A DNA stretch of 64,000 nt from Propionimicrobium lymphophilum DSM 4903 (lineage in GTDB: Bacteria > Actinomycetota > Actinomycetes > Propionibacteriales > Propionibacteriaceae): the NCBI RefSeq assembly GCF_000423485.1, contig NZ_KE384026.1:295583-359582 (forward strand), in the 5' to 3' direction. Each line of letters begins with the position of its first letter. Within the stretch, counting starts at the first letter, position 1. The position numbers were made by a program, and so were the translations under genes. The notes under the pieces are model-generated. The model searched no databases and was not told the DNA's origin. It worked only from the letters and a program-made list of their open reading frames with translations. This document shows positions 7,333 to 16,377 of this stretch, piece after piece.

Positions 7333-8538
7333 ATGACAGCTCAGCAGATCCTTACGGAAACCACCTGGTGGCACCTTTATCCATTAGGCGCCGTTGGCGC
7401 TCCCATTCGCGACCGTCAAGGAGACGATTCAGGACATCGTCTCCTCAAGCTGATTCCCTGGTTGAGCTACGCAAAAGAACTTGGCTGCTCAGGAATTCTT
7501 TTAGGCCCCATCTTCACATCAACGGCTCACGGATACGACACGCTCGATTACTTCGAACTAGACCCCAGGCTCGGAGATGCAAAAGATTGGCAGGTTTTCG
7601 TCTCGGAGGCAAAAACACTTGGCCTAAAGATTTGCTTGGACGGCGTTTTCAACCACGTAGGCGTACAAAACAAACTAGTTAGCGAGTCTCTGAGCGCAGG
7701 TCATGGCTTAGTGAAGCTAGCCGGCCCTAACCCGCAGCACTGGGAAGGCAATCTAGACCTCGCCGTTTTGGACCACGACTCCCCCGAGGTTAAAGAGCTG
7801 ATCATCTCTGTAATGAAGCATTGGCTAGCTTTGGGTGCAGATGCTTGGCGCCTAGATGCCGCCTATAGCGTCCCCGCAGACTTTTGGCGCGAGACCCTTT
7901 CTGAGGTACGTAAGGAATATCCAGACGCGCTATTCATCGGCGAAGTGATTCACGGGGACTATCCGAAGATCGTCGAAGAAACCACAATCGACTCACTAAC
8001 TCAGTATGAGCTTTGGAAGGCAATCTGGAGCAGCCTAAAAGAAACAAATATGTGGGAGCTGGCCCACGCATTAGAGCGCCATCAGCAGTTCTGCGAGAGT
8101 TTCATCCCCCAAACTTTCATCGGAAACCATGATGTGACACGCATCGCTAGCCAAGTTGGCGAATTAGCTAACGTGGCCGCGGTGTTGCTCTTCACGCTTC
8201 CGGGGTGCCCGAGCATCTACTACGGAGACGAAGTTGGCTACGTCGGAGCCAAGGGTGACGATCTTTCAGCCGACGACGCACTTCGCCCTCCCCTCCCCGA
8301 TTCCATCGAGGTAACTGGAGAGCAGCAAGGAATCTATTCGACCTACAAAAAATGCACGTCGATGAGAAACGCGAACACGTGGCTTTCTAACGGAAAACTG
8401 AGTGTCTTAGACAAGCAGAACGAATGGATTTCCTACCGGGTCGAGAATGGTAATAATTCGCTCGTGGCGCATATTCAGTTATCCCCTGAGGCCAGCGTAG
8501 ACGTGAAGATAAATGGAGTTCCGCAAGAACTCATCTGA
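7333..8538 (+). CDS. GH13 family alpha-glucosidase/amylase-like protein
   Basis: A 401-residue glycoside hydrolase family 13 protein acting on alpha-glucans or related sugars. The four conserved regions are visible: DGVFNHVG, WRLDAAY with the nucleophile Asp (about residue 175), IGEVIHG with the acid/base Glu (about 203) and FIGNHDVTR with the third Asp (about 268). No signal peptide is present, so it should act in the cytoplasm. It is shorter than most amylases. The start is supported by AAAGGA upstream. It is flanked by two transporter remnants and convergent with the MFS remnant. The exact substrate cannot be told from sequence. Confidence 0.88.
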   Translation: MTAQQILTETTWWHLYPLGAVGAPIRDRQGDDSGHRLLKLIPWLSYAKELGCSGILLGPIFTSTAHGYDTLDYFELDPRLGDAKDWQVFVSEAKTLGLKICLDGVFNHVGVQNKLVSESLSAGHGLVKLAGPNPQHWEGNLDLAVLDHDSPEVKELIISVMKHWLALGADAWRLDAAYSVPADFWRETLSEVRKEYPDALFIGEVIHGDYPKIVEETTIDSLTQYELWKAIWSSLKETNMWELAHALERHQQFCESFIPQTFIGNHDVTRIASQVGELANVAAVLLFTLPGCPSIYYGDEVGYVGAKGDDLSADDALRPPLPDSIEVTGEQQGIYSTYKKCTSMRNANTWLSNGKLSVLDKQNEWISYRVENGNNSLVAHIQLSPEASVDVKINGVPQELI

Positions 8539-8539
8539 C

Positions 8540-9186
8540 AGAAAGAGCTTTGGCTCTGGCACCACAAATCCTTAAGACTGATAAGCACATAACTGGTAGC
8601 GTGCAGCTCATTGCTGCACGCCAGCTGGTGGGGCTGTTTCCTATTAGCGCTAGCTCACTGCGGTGATTACCCACGCATGAAGTAAAAACACCGATAATCG
8701 GGCTAACGATTAAGCTTGAAATCACCAAGACGGTAAATAAGCCACTTGCCTGTTGCGGTGTCCTTGCTTGACCTTGCTCCAAATAGTTACATCCCCACAT
8801 CAGCGCAAACATCAGCAATGTTTATGCTCCTGACATGTACACGAAAAAACCAAGCCAGGCCCCAGGATTTCGTATAACTATTCGTAGATCATCTCTTGAA
8901 AGTCGAACGTCGCTTCGGGTTACCTGGCCCGTCGGAAAATCTTTGATAATCGCTGCGCTACAAATCATCGCAACGATAGCTACTGCCGCGATAGTTAGAA
9001 AAGAAGAAGTCCAGCCTTCGTAAGCAAGGATTTTCACTAACGCAACAGCCGACGCCAACTGCCCCAATTGGCCGAACATCGAACTTATCTGAGTCAAAAC
9101 TGGAACATGCCTGGAATCAGACGGAAAGCAGACATCCAAACGAGCGCGTCTCCCCCACCGATCAGGATGCGAGCAGTAAGTCCACC
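8540..9186 (-). pseudogene. Decayed MFS transporter
   Basis: Reading on the minus strand gives pieces of one 12-TM MFS protein in different frames. The first is ARILIGGGDALVWMSAFRLI, which shifts frame near 9100 to HVPVLTQISSMFGQLGQLAS. A TAA at about 8819-8821 interrupts GFFVYMSGA from FALMWGCNYLEQGQ, and the C-terminal part then fades. The N-terminal hundred or so residues are gone: the remnant begins right at the stop of the DUF1846 gene. At least one frameshift, one nonsense codon and an N-terminal deletion make it non-functional. Confidence 0.75.
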
Positions 9187-10701
9187 CTAGTGCTTTTTGT
9201 ACAAAGACTTTGACTGGTAAACCGGCTCGCAGGTGATCTGTACTCCGAGGTTACGCAGAATGTTCGTATCGACGCTGCCCAGGATAACCGTGGAGTGTGC
9301 ATCGCACCCGTTGAGTCCAGAGAGCTGATCGAGCGCTCTGCGCGCATTATCGTCCCTATTTGCGCTAACCGCCAGAGCAATCAGGACCTCGTCGGTGTGC
9401 AGCCTAGGGTTCTTGGAACCTAGATGCTGCGTTTTAAGCATTTGGATGGGCTCAATATTCTCGGAGGCAAGCAGTTTTACCGAATCATCGATGCCAGCGA
9501 GATATTTCAGCGAATCCAGAAGCATCGCAGAGCAGCAACCAAGTAGCTCCGAAGTCTTGCCAGTAATGATCTTTCCATCTGGCAACTGGATAGCTGAGGA
9601 CGGGCCTTTCGTTCGTTTTTGCGTATCTAGGGCGGGTTGCACGACCGGCCTGTCTATGCCGCTAATGCCCAAGGAGGACATGAGCAAAGCTATCTTGTCG
9701 GACTGCTCAGAGCCAGAGAGGTTCTGCCTCTCCTGGACAAGCGTCTTGTAGTAGCGACGAATTATCTCCTGTTTCGCGGCGTCTTGGCAGACCCGATCAT
9801 CGCTGATGCAGTAGCCCGCCATGTTAACGCCCATGTCGGTTGGCGACTTGTATGGAGAGGCGCCAAGAATCTTCTCGAAGAGCCTATTCAGCACAGGGAA
9901 AATCTCGACGTCCCTGTTGTAGTTGACCACTTGTTCGCCGTAAGCGGCCAGGTGATACGGGTCGATCATGTTGACGTCGTCGAGATCCGCTGTGGCTGCC
10001 TCATAGGCCATGTTCACGGGGTGGTTAAGCGAGAGATTCCAGATCGGAAATGTCTCAAACTTTGCGTAGCCAGAAGTGATTCCACGCTTGTAGTCGTGAT
10101 AGATCTGCGACAGACAAGTCGCCATTTTGCCGCTACCGGGGCCAGGAGCTGTCACGACAACAAGATTCCGAGTTGTTTCGATGTACTCGTTCTTGCCATA
10201 GCCCTCGTCACTTACGATTTTATCAACGTTTGAGGGGTATCCCTTTATCAAGAAATGACGGTATACCTTGATGCCTGCCCTTTCGAGCTTTCTCTTGAAG
10301 GTCTTGGCATCACGATTGTCCGGAGTTATGTGGCTGATCACCACGCTACCCACGTAGAGGCCTTTGCCACGGAAGGCATCGATTAGCCTGAGCACGTCTT
10401 CTTCGTAGGAGATTCCGAGGTCTGCGCGAACCTTGTTGTTCCCAAGATCGTTTGCGCTGATGACGATGACTATTTCGACGTCTTCGGCGACCTGCTCGAG
10501 CATCTTAATCTTGTTATCCGGCGTGAATCCCGGGAGAACCCGAGATGCATGCATATCATCGAATAGCTTGCCGCCAAATTCTAGGTACAGTTTGCCACCA
10601 AACTTCGACCTTCTCTTAAGGATCTTTTCGGTTTGAAGCTTTATGTACTTTTCGCGGTCGAAGCCGATCTCTCTAGCTAGTAACTGCACCTTAGATTCCA
10701 T
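9187..10701 (-). CDS. DUF1846 (UPF0371) family protein
   Basis: A 504-residue full-length member of the DUF1846 family, found in many Gram-positive bacteria; its biochemical role is not established, though the family shows a nucleotide-binding fold. A glycine-rich, P-loop-like stretch, [19 protein letters not shown] (about residues 180-198), and the [20 protein letters not shown] block near the N-terminus are typical. It has no signal peptide or membrane segments. A GGAG ribosome site lies 7-8 nt before the ATG. It is monocistronic and divergent from the M23 gene. Downstream lies only the MFS remnant. Confidence 0.85.
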   Translation of the reverse strand: MESKVQLLAREIGFDREKYIKLQTEKILKRRSKFGGKLYLEFGGKLFDDMHASRVLPGFTPDNKIKMLEQVAEDVEIVIVISANDLGNNKVRADLGISYEEDVLRLIDAFRGKGLYVGSVVISHITPDNRDAKTFKRKLERAGIKVYRHFLIKGYPSNVDKIVSDEGYGKNEYIETTRNLVVVTAPGPGSGKMATCLSQIYHDYKRGITSGYAKFETFPIWNLSLNHPVNMAYEAATADLDDVNMIDPYHLAAYGEQVVNYNRDVEIFPVLNRLFEKILGASPYKSPTDMGVNMAGYCISDDRVCQDAAKQEIIRRYYKTLVQERQNLSGSEQSDKIALLMSSLGISGIDRPVVQPALDTQKRTKGPSSAIQLPDGKIITGKTSELLGCCSAMLLDSLKYLAGIDDSVKLLASENIEPIQMLKTQHLGSKNPRLHTDEVLIALAVSANRDDNARRALDQLSGLNGCDAHSTVILGSVDTNILRNLGVQITCEPVYQSKSLYKKH

Positions 10702-10855
10702 AATGAATCTCCTAAAAGATTGCGATCCGCGTTATTAACAAGCGCAGGATAATAGTTCGATGCCTGTTGCCAAGTCAATCCGCCTTGGCCCCTAATCATT
10801 TATTGATGAGTACACGAGCGGATTGGGACGTTTCGCCACTAATAAGTTCTCACTC

Positions 10856-10861
10856 TATAAT
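10856..10861 (+). promoter_or_regulatory. Candidate promoter -10 (TATAAT) of the leaderless M23 gene
   Basis: A consensus TATAAT ends 7 nt before the chosen ATG. TCGCCA stands 17 bp upstream, agreeing with TTGACA at 4 of 6 positions. This decides the start over a longer frame beginning at 10767. Confidence 0.6.
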
Positions 10862-10868
10862 TGCAGAT

Positions 10869-12260
10869 ATGGCTAGGGGAATCAGATTTGTTTCAGGCGT
10901 CGCTTCGATCGCTCTTTTAGTTTCGGGGCTAACTTCAGTTTCGTGGGCTAATGAAACAGCTCAACCAGACACCCCAGCTCCTGCAGCCCCTTCTGCGGCA
11001 CCGCAAGAGCCTATCGTCCCAGCCCCGGACAACAATGATTCAGCCAACAACTCCAAAGATCATGATGGCACTGATTCTTCTGGACACCCAAATAAGCCGA
11101 ATCAAGACGAAGAAACGACAAAACCTGATTCCGGAACAACCAACAAGGATGAAAAGAAAGAAAACACAAAAAATTCTGAATCAGCTTCTGGCTCTAAAGG
11201 TTCCTCAGATATCAAACCGGTGGACGGATTCGACAAAATTACACTCGCAGACGCTGCTTCCGTAACAACGGATAAAAAGGTCATCGATGCCTTGAATGAG
11301 ATCCTCGAGATTCAGGGACGTGCGATGCGAGTAACGCAGAATCTCGAAAAGTCTAAGAAGGCTCAGGAGGAGGCCGAAAAGAAGCTTTCTCAAGCAGAAG
11401 ATCAGCTTTCAATTCAGCAAAAGAAAGTCGATGATGCGAAAGTCTCACTCGGACTGATTGCAATGTCCCAGCAGCAAGGGCACGAGACTATGGCGACGGC
11501 AAACGTCTTACTTAAGAGCGAAGACGCGCAAGGATTCCTGTCAAAGTTGGCCACCATGCGCAACGTGGGCGACATCACCAATGAGCAGCTTCGTCGAGGC
11601 CTGTCTGAATGCGAAAGGCTCGCTGACCTTAAGACAATTCGAAAAGAGCTCACTCAGAAAGCCGCCGATGAGGTTAACCGGCAGAAGGCTTTGAAGGCTG
11701 AGCACGAGGCAAAGATTAAACAGGCCGAAGAAGTGCTAGAAAAGCTCTCGCCGGGCCAATTGGATCTGTTAAAGAAGCTTAACGATACGACCATTAAGAA
11801 CAGGACTTCCAAGCTTCTAGAGGGCTCGCTTGCCGAGGGAAATTTCGATCTTAGCGGAGTAACCGGCTTACCTACAGGAAAGGGGCAGGGAATCTGGCCA
11901 GCGAGTGGCCCCCTCACTTCGCCATTTGGCTACCGGGTTAACCCCGTAGTCGGTTTTTCAGAACTTCACGACGGCACCGACATCGGCGCCCCCTGTGGTG
12001 CGCCGGTCCAGTCTGCATGGCCGGGTGTCGTCATCAGCGCTCGCTATCAAAGAGGCTACGGAAATAGGGTTCTCGTGGATTCCGGTATGTATAAGGCCAC
12101 ATACAATCACCTTTCTGGATTCGCCGTGCAGCCGGGCCAAACGGTAAAGGCTGGCCAGCTAATTGGAACGGTTGGCACAACAGGTTGGTCCACCGGATGC
12201 CACCTGCACTTTTCAACCTGGGTAAACGGCCAAATAACAGATCCGACGACAATTTTCTAA
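10869..12260 (+). CDS. Secreted M23 (LytM) peptidoglycan peptidase with coiled coil
   Basis: A 463-residue exported protein. Residues 1-30 form a Sec signal ending near SWA. A low-complexity Pro/Ala then Asp/Lys/Glu-rich linker follows to about residue 115. A long Lys/Glu/Gln coiled coil spans about 140-300, and a C-terminal M23 domain follows. The zinc and catalytic residues are present in LHDGTDIGAP (HxxxD, about residue 367), YNHLS and GCHLHF (HxH). The layout is EnvC/NlpD-like, and such proteins cut peptidoglycan or activate amidases at division sites. With the full metal set, this one is predicted to be an active enzyme. DUF421 follows after 10 bp. Confidence 0.9.
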   Translation: MARGIRFVSGVASIALLVSGLTSVSWANETAQPDTPAPAAPSAAPQEPIVPAPDNNDSANNSKDHDGTDSSGHPNKPNQDEETTKPDSGTTNKDEKKENTKNSESASGSKGSSDIKPVDGFDKITLADAASVTTDKKVIDALNEILEIQGRAMRVTQNLEKSKKAQEEAEKKLSQAEDQLSIQQKKVDDAKVSLGLIAMSQQQGHETMATANVLLKSEDAQGFLSKLATMRNVGDITNEQLRRGLSECERLADLKTIRKELTQKAADEVNRQKALKAEHEAKIKQAEEVLEKLSPGQLDLLKKLNDTTIKNRTSKLLEGSLAEGNFDLSGVTGLPTGKGQGIWPASGPLTSPFGYRVNPVVGFSELHDGTDIGAPCGAPVQSAWPGVVISARYQRGYGNRVLVDSGMYKATYNHLSGFAVQPGQTVKAGQLIGTVGTTGWSTGCHLHFSTWVNGQITDPTTIF

Positions 12261-12270
12261 AATACAAATC

Positions 12271-12807
12271 ATGAGTTTTTGGGGACAGTTTTGGCATCAA
12301 GTCGGTATTTCTCCTGCACAGCTGCTGGGTGTGGCTGTGGCTACGGTGGTCATCTACTTAGCGATTACCGCATTGCTTTACACGCTTGGCCAGCGGTTTT
12401 ACGCCAACAGGCGAAGCAGTGGCCTTGTCGTAACTCTCGTCTTGGGCTCTATCTCCGCCCGTGCCATGCTGGGAAATGCCCCTACCCTATTCGGGTGGAT
12501 GGTGGCACTAACCATAGTGATCATCATGGAAAGCATATTCGGTGTACGTCACCTTCTTGGTTTCAGGCGTAGGGCTCGCAGAGCAGAAATTATTTATGCG
12601 AACGGCGAGCCGGTAGATCGCACTATGCGTCGCTACCACATCACGCCCAGCCAGCTTCGCTCCAACCTTCGCGAAAAAGGCATCCACGACTTGTCTGAGG
12701 TGAACTTCATTTTGCTCGAGCCGAGCGGCCACCTGTCAGTCGTTAAGGGCGACTTGGATGATTCGTTGAAAGTGGATATCCGCGACGACGAGGGTTTGAT
12801 CAACTAG
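12271..12807 (+). CDS. DUF421 family membrane protein (YetF-like)
   Basis: A 178-residue protein with three N-terminal membrane segments (about residues 18-38, 48-65 and 70-90). A basic stretch (RRRARRAE) and a small cytoplasmic alpha/beta domain follow, with the family blocks IIYANGEPVDRTMRRYHIT and REKGIHDLSEVNFILLEPSG. These are typical of DUF421/YetF; the biochemical function is unknown, though Bacillus relatives such as SpoVA-linked proteins occur in sporulation. It starts 10 bp after the M23 stop with no clear Shine-Dalgarno, so it likely depends on upstream translation. Confidence 0.82.
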   Translation: MSFWGQFWHQVGISPAQLLGVAVATVVIYLAITALLYTLGQRFYANRRSSGLVVTLVLGSISARAMLGNAPTLFGWMVALTIVIIMESIFGVRHLLGFRRRARRAEIIYANGEPVDRTMRRYHITPSQLRSNLREKGIHDLSEVNFILLEPSGHLSVVKGDLDDSLKVDIRDDEGLIN

Positions 12808-12817
12808 GCTCTCTGGA

Positions 12818-12855
12818 ATAGTTAACTCGCATCTTACGTTGATGTAAGTAACTAT
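12818..12855 (+). promoter_or_regulatory. Nested hairpin just upstream of the PAC2 ribosome site
   Basis: Outer arms 12818-12824 and 12849-12855 (ATAGTTA/TAACTAT) and inner arms 12833-12837 and 12844-12848 (CTTAC/GTAAG) can fold into one stem with a left-side bulge of 8 nt. It ends 1 nt before AGGAGG, so folding could alter ribosome access or mark a processing site. There is no T-tract. Confidence 0.35.
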
Positions 12856-12867
12856 CAGGAGGTGAGT

Positions 12868-13836
12868 ATGTCTGGTTATAACTTGTTTGAATTCGCTGAT
12901 CACATCAGTCAGTCAGAGTTGGCTGCTGATGAGCGCCTGAAAACGTTGGTCGTAACCCTAAACGCTTTCGGAGATACGGGTCATACCCAGCGACTTCTGA
13001 ACAATCACATATTGAACTCTTTGCCTAATCATGAGGTCGGCAAGTTCGATTTCGACCAGCTGCACGATTACACGGATAACCGTCCAGGAATTGTTTTTGA
13101 GTTTGATCATTTTACCGACTACCAGACTCCGCAAATAGTGCTACATGAGGTCACTGACGATCAGGGCGTCCCATTTTTGCTTTTAACTGGTCCAGAGCCC
13201 TCCCTCCGTTGGGAACGGATGGCCTCTAGTATCGAGGCGCTCAATGAGCAGCTAGGTATAGAGCAGACGATCTTTCTGCAGGCTATACCCGCGCCCACGC
13301 CTCACACACGTCCTGTCTTCATTAACGCGTACGCTTCTAGGCCTGGCCTGATATCGGACTGGGACAAGCTACCCGCAACCATTCAGCTTCAGTCTTCCTT
13401 TACTGCCATGTTGGCTGTGCGCCTTGGCGAGGCTTCCCAAGACGTTTTGGGATTGGTTGCTCACATCCCGCACTATCTGGCAGACCTCGAATTCGTCGAT
13501 GGTCCGCTAGCGCTAATCAAAACTCTTCGAAAGATGGAGGAGCTCGATTTGCCGGAGGGCGAGCTGCACAAGATCTCGGAGACTACCCATGCCGCCATCG
13601 ATTCTCAGGTGGAAAGCTCCGAAGAGCTTAGAGAGGTCATCGAACAGTTAGAACGCCGCTACGACGAGTTCGTTGCCAGGCGCACACTAACCGAATCAGG
13701 TGACGAGATTCCGACGGCCGATCAGATCGGAGCTGAGGTCGAGGAATTCTTGCGTCAGATAACTGAAGATGAATCTTCGCTTAACGATGCGGATTCTGAA
13801 GACTTTGAGGGTAAAAGCGACTCCGATACCGGCTAA
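12868..13836 (+). CDS. PAC2 family protein
   Basis: A 322-residue PAC2-fold protein of the actinobacterial type. Archaeal and eukaryotic PAC2 proteins are proteasome assembly chaperones, but the bacterial role is unproven. Recognisable segments are LVVTLNAFGDTGHTQRLL, RPGIVFEFDHFTDY, LLLTGPEPSLRWE and GLVAHIPHYLADLEF. The C-terminus is a Glu-rich helical region, ending in an acidic tail. A perfect AGGAGG 5 nt before ATG fixes the start over a GTG two codons earlier. sqdB begins 38 bp downstream, suggesting co-transcription. No proteasome genes are in the window. Confidence 0.85.
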   Translation: MSGYNLFEFADHISQSELAADERLKTLVVTLNAFGDTGHTQRLLNNHILNSLPNHEVGKFDFDQLHDYTDNRPGIVFEFDHFTDYQTPQIVLHEVTDDQGVPFLLLTGPEPSLRWERMASSIEALNEQLGIEQTIFLQAIPAPTPHTRPVFINAYASRPGLISDWDKLPATIQLQSSFTAMLAVRLGEASQDVLGLVAHIPHYLADLEFVDGPLALIKTLRKMEELDLPEGELHKISETTHAAIDSQVESSEELREVIEQLERRYDEFVARRTLTESGDEIPTADQIGAEVEEFLRQITEDESSLNDADSEDFEGKSDSDTG

Positions 13837-13873
13837 GGTGGTTTGAGAGACTTTCAGTTAGGAGTTGCGCACT

Positions 13874-15094
13874 ATGAAGATCTTCGTGCTCGGTGGCGAC
13901 GGATTCTGCGGCTGGCCCGCGGCGTTGCATCTTTCAGCGATTGGTCACGACATCACGATCGTAGATAACTTTTCTCGCCGGGTAATCGACGAGGAATTAG
14001 GTGTGCAGTCTCTTACCCCTATCCGTTCCATGGTCGAGCGCAAGAAGGCCTGGAAGGAAGTTAGCGGCAAAGATCTGAATGTTGTGACGCTGAACGTAGC
14101 CAAGGAATACGACAGGTTCCTTAAGCTGCTTATCGACGAGCGCCCCGATGTCATCATCCACTTTGCCGAGCAGCGAGCAGCCCCTTATTCGATGAAGGGC
14201 AGCAAGCAGAAGCGCTACACGGTGGACAACAACACCAATGCAACCAGCAACACGCTCTGCGCGATTGTAGAGTCAGGCCTCGACATTCACCTAGTTCACT
14301 TGGGCACGATGGGTGTCTACGGTTATGGCACTGCCGGCATGAAGATCCCCGAAGGCTACCTCGACATTCAGGTCATGAGCGATGAGGATGAGCACGGCAA
14401 CCAGGTTGAGCCTCACGTCATCGAAACCCAGATCCTCTACCCCACTAACCCGGGGTCTATCTACCACATGACCAAGGTGCTGGATCAGACGCTATTCGCG
14501 TACTATGCCAAAAACGATTCGCTGCGCATTACCGACCTTCACCAGGGCATCATCTGGGGCACCCACACCGAAGAGACCCAGCTGGATGATCGTCTCATCA
14601 ACCGCTTCGACTACGACGGCGATTACGGAACTGTTTTGAACAGGTTCCTAATGCAGGCCGCGGTGGGCTACCCCTTGACCGTCCATGGGACGGGCGGCCA
14701 GACCAGGGCGTTCATTCACCTGCAAGACAGCGTTCGATGCATAGAACTAGCTATTAACAACCCGCCCCAGCGTGGGGACCGAGTCAAGATCTTCAACCAG
14801 ATGACCGAGACTCACAGGGTTCGCGATCTTGCTGCGCTGGTTTCAAAACTGACAGGCGCGAAGATCGCTAACGTTCCGGATCCGCGCAACGAGGCTCAGG
14901 AAAATGAGCTCCACGTTAAGAATGACAACTTCTTGGCTCTTGGCCTCAACCCGACGACTCTTTCCGAGGGTCTGCTCATGGAGATCAACGAGATCGCCAT
15001 GAAGTACAAGGATCGTGCGGATCTAAGAAAGATTCCTGCTCGGTCTTTGTGGACCAAGAATCAAAAGGCCGGCGTTCCCGACAATCTGGGTTAA
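13874..15094 (+). CDS. sqdB: UDP-sulfoquinovose synthase-like protein (SqdB/SQD1)
   Basis: A 406-residue extended short-chain dehydrogenase, full length for SqdB/SQD1, which makes UDP-sulfoquinovose from UDP-glucose, NAD+ and sulfite. The dinucleotide motif is GGDGFCGWPAALHLS (a distinctive SQD1 form). HFAEQRAAPYSMKG, LVHLGTMGVYGYG (the catalytic Thr/Tyr region), YHMTKVLDQ, TRAFIHLQDSVRCIELA and FNQMTETHRV all read like plant and cyanobacterial SQD1. AGGAG precedes ATG by 9 nt. The stop overlaps the start of a GT4 glycosyltransferase of SqdX type (TAATG), so the two are coupled. A generic epimerase is less likely given the number of SQD1-specific blocks. Confidence 0.88.
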   Translation: MKIFVLGGDGFCGWPAALHLSAIGHDITIVDNFSRRVIDEELGVQSLTPIRSMVERKKAWKEVSGKDLNVVTLNVAKEYDRFLKLLIDERPDVIIHFAEQRAAPYSMKGSKQKRYTVDNNTNATSNTLCAIVESGLDIHLVHLGTMGVYGYGTAGMKIPEGYLDIQVMSDEDEHGNQVEPHVIETQILYPTNPGSIYHMTKVLDQTLFAYYAKNDSLRITDLHQGIIWGTHTEETQLDDRLINRFDYDGDYGTVLNRFLMQAAVGYPLTVHGTGGQTRAFIHLQDSVRCIELAINNPPQRGDRVKIFNQMTETHRVRDLAALVSKLTGAKIANVPDPRNEAQENELHVKNDNFLALGLNPTTLSEGLLMEINEIAMKYKDRADLRKIPARSLWTKNQKAGVPDNLG

Positions 15095-16248
15095 TGCGGA
15101 TAGCGATTTTCACCGAGGTCTTCCTGCCGAAGATCGACGGTGTAGTGACTCGAGTAGTTAGAACTCTCGACGAGTTGGCTGAGCTGGGACACGAAGCTAT
15201 TGTCTTCGCGCCCGGCTCCCCTCCCCCGTCATACAAAGGGTTCAAGATAGTCAGGGTTAGGTCGTTCTCTTTTAGACCGTGGTATCCGGAGATCAAGGTT
15301 GGTCTGCCAACCCCGAATACCGCACGGAAGATGGTCAAGTTCGCCCCCGACGTAGTGCACGCAGTAAATCCAGCTGCTTTAGCAGCGTATGGTGTGCTAT
15401 CTGCAAAGCGAAGGGATATACCTCTCCTAGCCAGTTATCACACCCAGCTGAGCAGCTATACGAAGAAGCTGCATCTTGGATTGCTCACAAATACCGCCAC
15501 TAAGTGGACCAGGTATTTGCACAATAAGGCCGAGGTCAATCTCTGCACGTCTCCTCAAATGGTGGAGCGCGCCCAACAGATAGGCGTGGAGCGGGTGGAT
15601 CTTTGGCCCAAGGGCGTGGACACTAAGACCTATAGCCCCGACGCGTTTTCGAAGAAGATGCGCCGTCGCCTGACCGATGGGCATCCGGATGAGCCCCTGG
15701 CTATTTACGCTGGCCGCTTGTCCAGCGAGAAAAATCTTGAAGACCTTTTGCCAGTCGTTCACCAGATGCCGAATGTTCGATTCGCTTTCATAGGTTCCGG
15801 CCCGGCCTCCGACCGTCTGAAATCGATGTTTAGCGGCACCAAGACCGTCTTCACCGGCTATCTGCGCGGCCACGAGCTAGCGGCGGCCTATGCCAGCGCC
15901 GACGTCTTTTTGTTTCCGTCGACCACCGAGACTCTCGGTTTTGCGGGTCTGGAGTCCATGGCTTCCGGCGTTCCCGTCATCGGCGCTAACGCGGGTGGGA
16001 TTCCCGATCTCATCGATGAAGGCGTGACCGGTTTTCTCGTCCCGCCCGAGGGCGAAGAAAAAACTAATGCCTATGTTGATCGGCTGAATCAGTTAATCGA
16101 AGATCCTGGCAAGAGGGCAGAAATGTCTAAGCTCGCCCGTGCAGAGGCCGAACGTCACTCGTGGCGCGGTGCCACGGAAAAGCTCGTCGAGTTCTACCGC
16201 TTGGCGATCGATCGTCATGGCAGTTACAAGCAGGCTTTACCCGAGTAA
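15094..16248 (+). CDS. sqdX: GT4 glycosyltransferase, SqdX/SQD2-like (sulfoquinovosyl diacylglycerol synthase)
   Basis: A 384-residue GT-B retaining glycosyltransferase. It would transfer sulfoquinovose from UDP-sulfoquinovose to diacylglycerol at the inner face of the membrane. The N-terminal acceptor half opens with MRIAIFTEVFLPKIDGVV. The donor half carries LWPKGVD, YAGRLSSEKNLEDL, VFTGYLRGHELAAAYASADV and the EX7E motif in ETLGFAGLE (about residue 279), followed by GIPDLI. The order and spacing match SQD2. The closest alternative is a PimB/MgtA-type mannosyltransferase, which has the same opening motif; the adjacent sqdB favours the sulfolipid role. Start ATG shares a base with the sqdB stop. 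Confidence 0.8.
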   Translation: MRIAIFTEVFLPKIDGVVTRVVRTLDELAELGHEAIVFAPGSPPPSYKGFKIVRVRSFSFRPWYPEIKVGLPTPNTARKMVKFAPDVVHAVNPAALAAYGVLSAKRRDIPLLASYHTQLSSYTKKLHLGLLTNTATKWTRYLHNKAEVNLCTSPQMVERAQQIGVERVDLWPKGVDTKTYSPDAFSKKMRRRLTDGHPDEPLAIYAGRLSSEKNLEDLLPVVHQMPNVRFAFIGSGPASDRLKSMFSGTKTVFTGYLRGHELAAAYASADVFLFPSTTETLGFAGLESMASGVPVIGANAGGIPDLIDEGVTGFLVPPEGEEKTNAYVDRLNQLIEDPGKRAEMSKLARAEAERHSWRGATEKLVEFYRLAIDRHGSYKQALPE

Positions 16249-16377
16249 AGTGCTGGACCTTGCTAGGGCTGATTTTGTCACTAAATAACTGATAATTCAG
16301 AGCTTGTTTTATTGATGAGACAGGGTGTCGCGCTAGGATTGTTTAAGCGAATTATCCACTACTTTAGCGAGTCTGTA

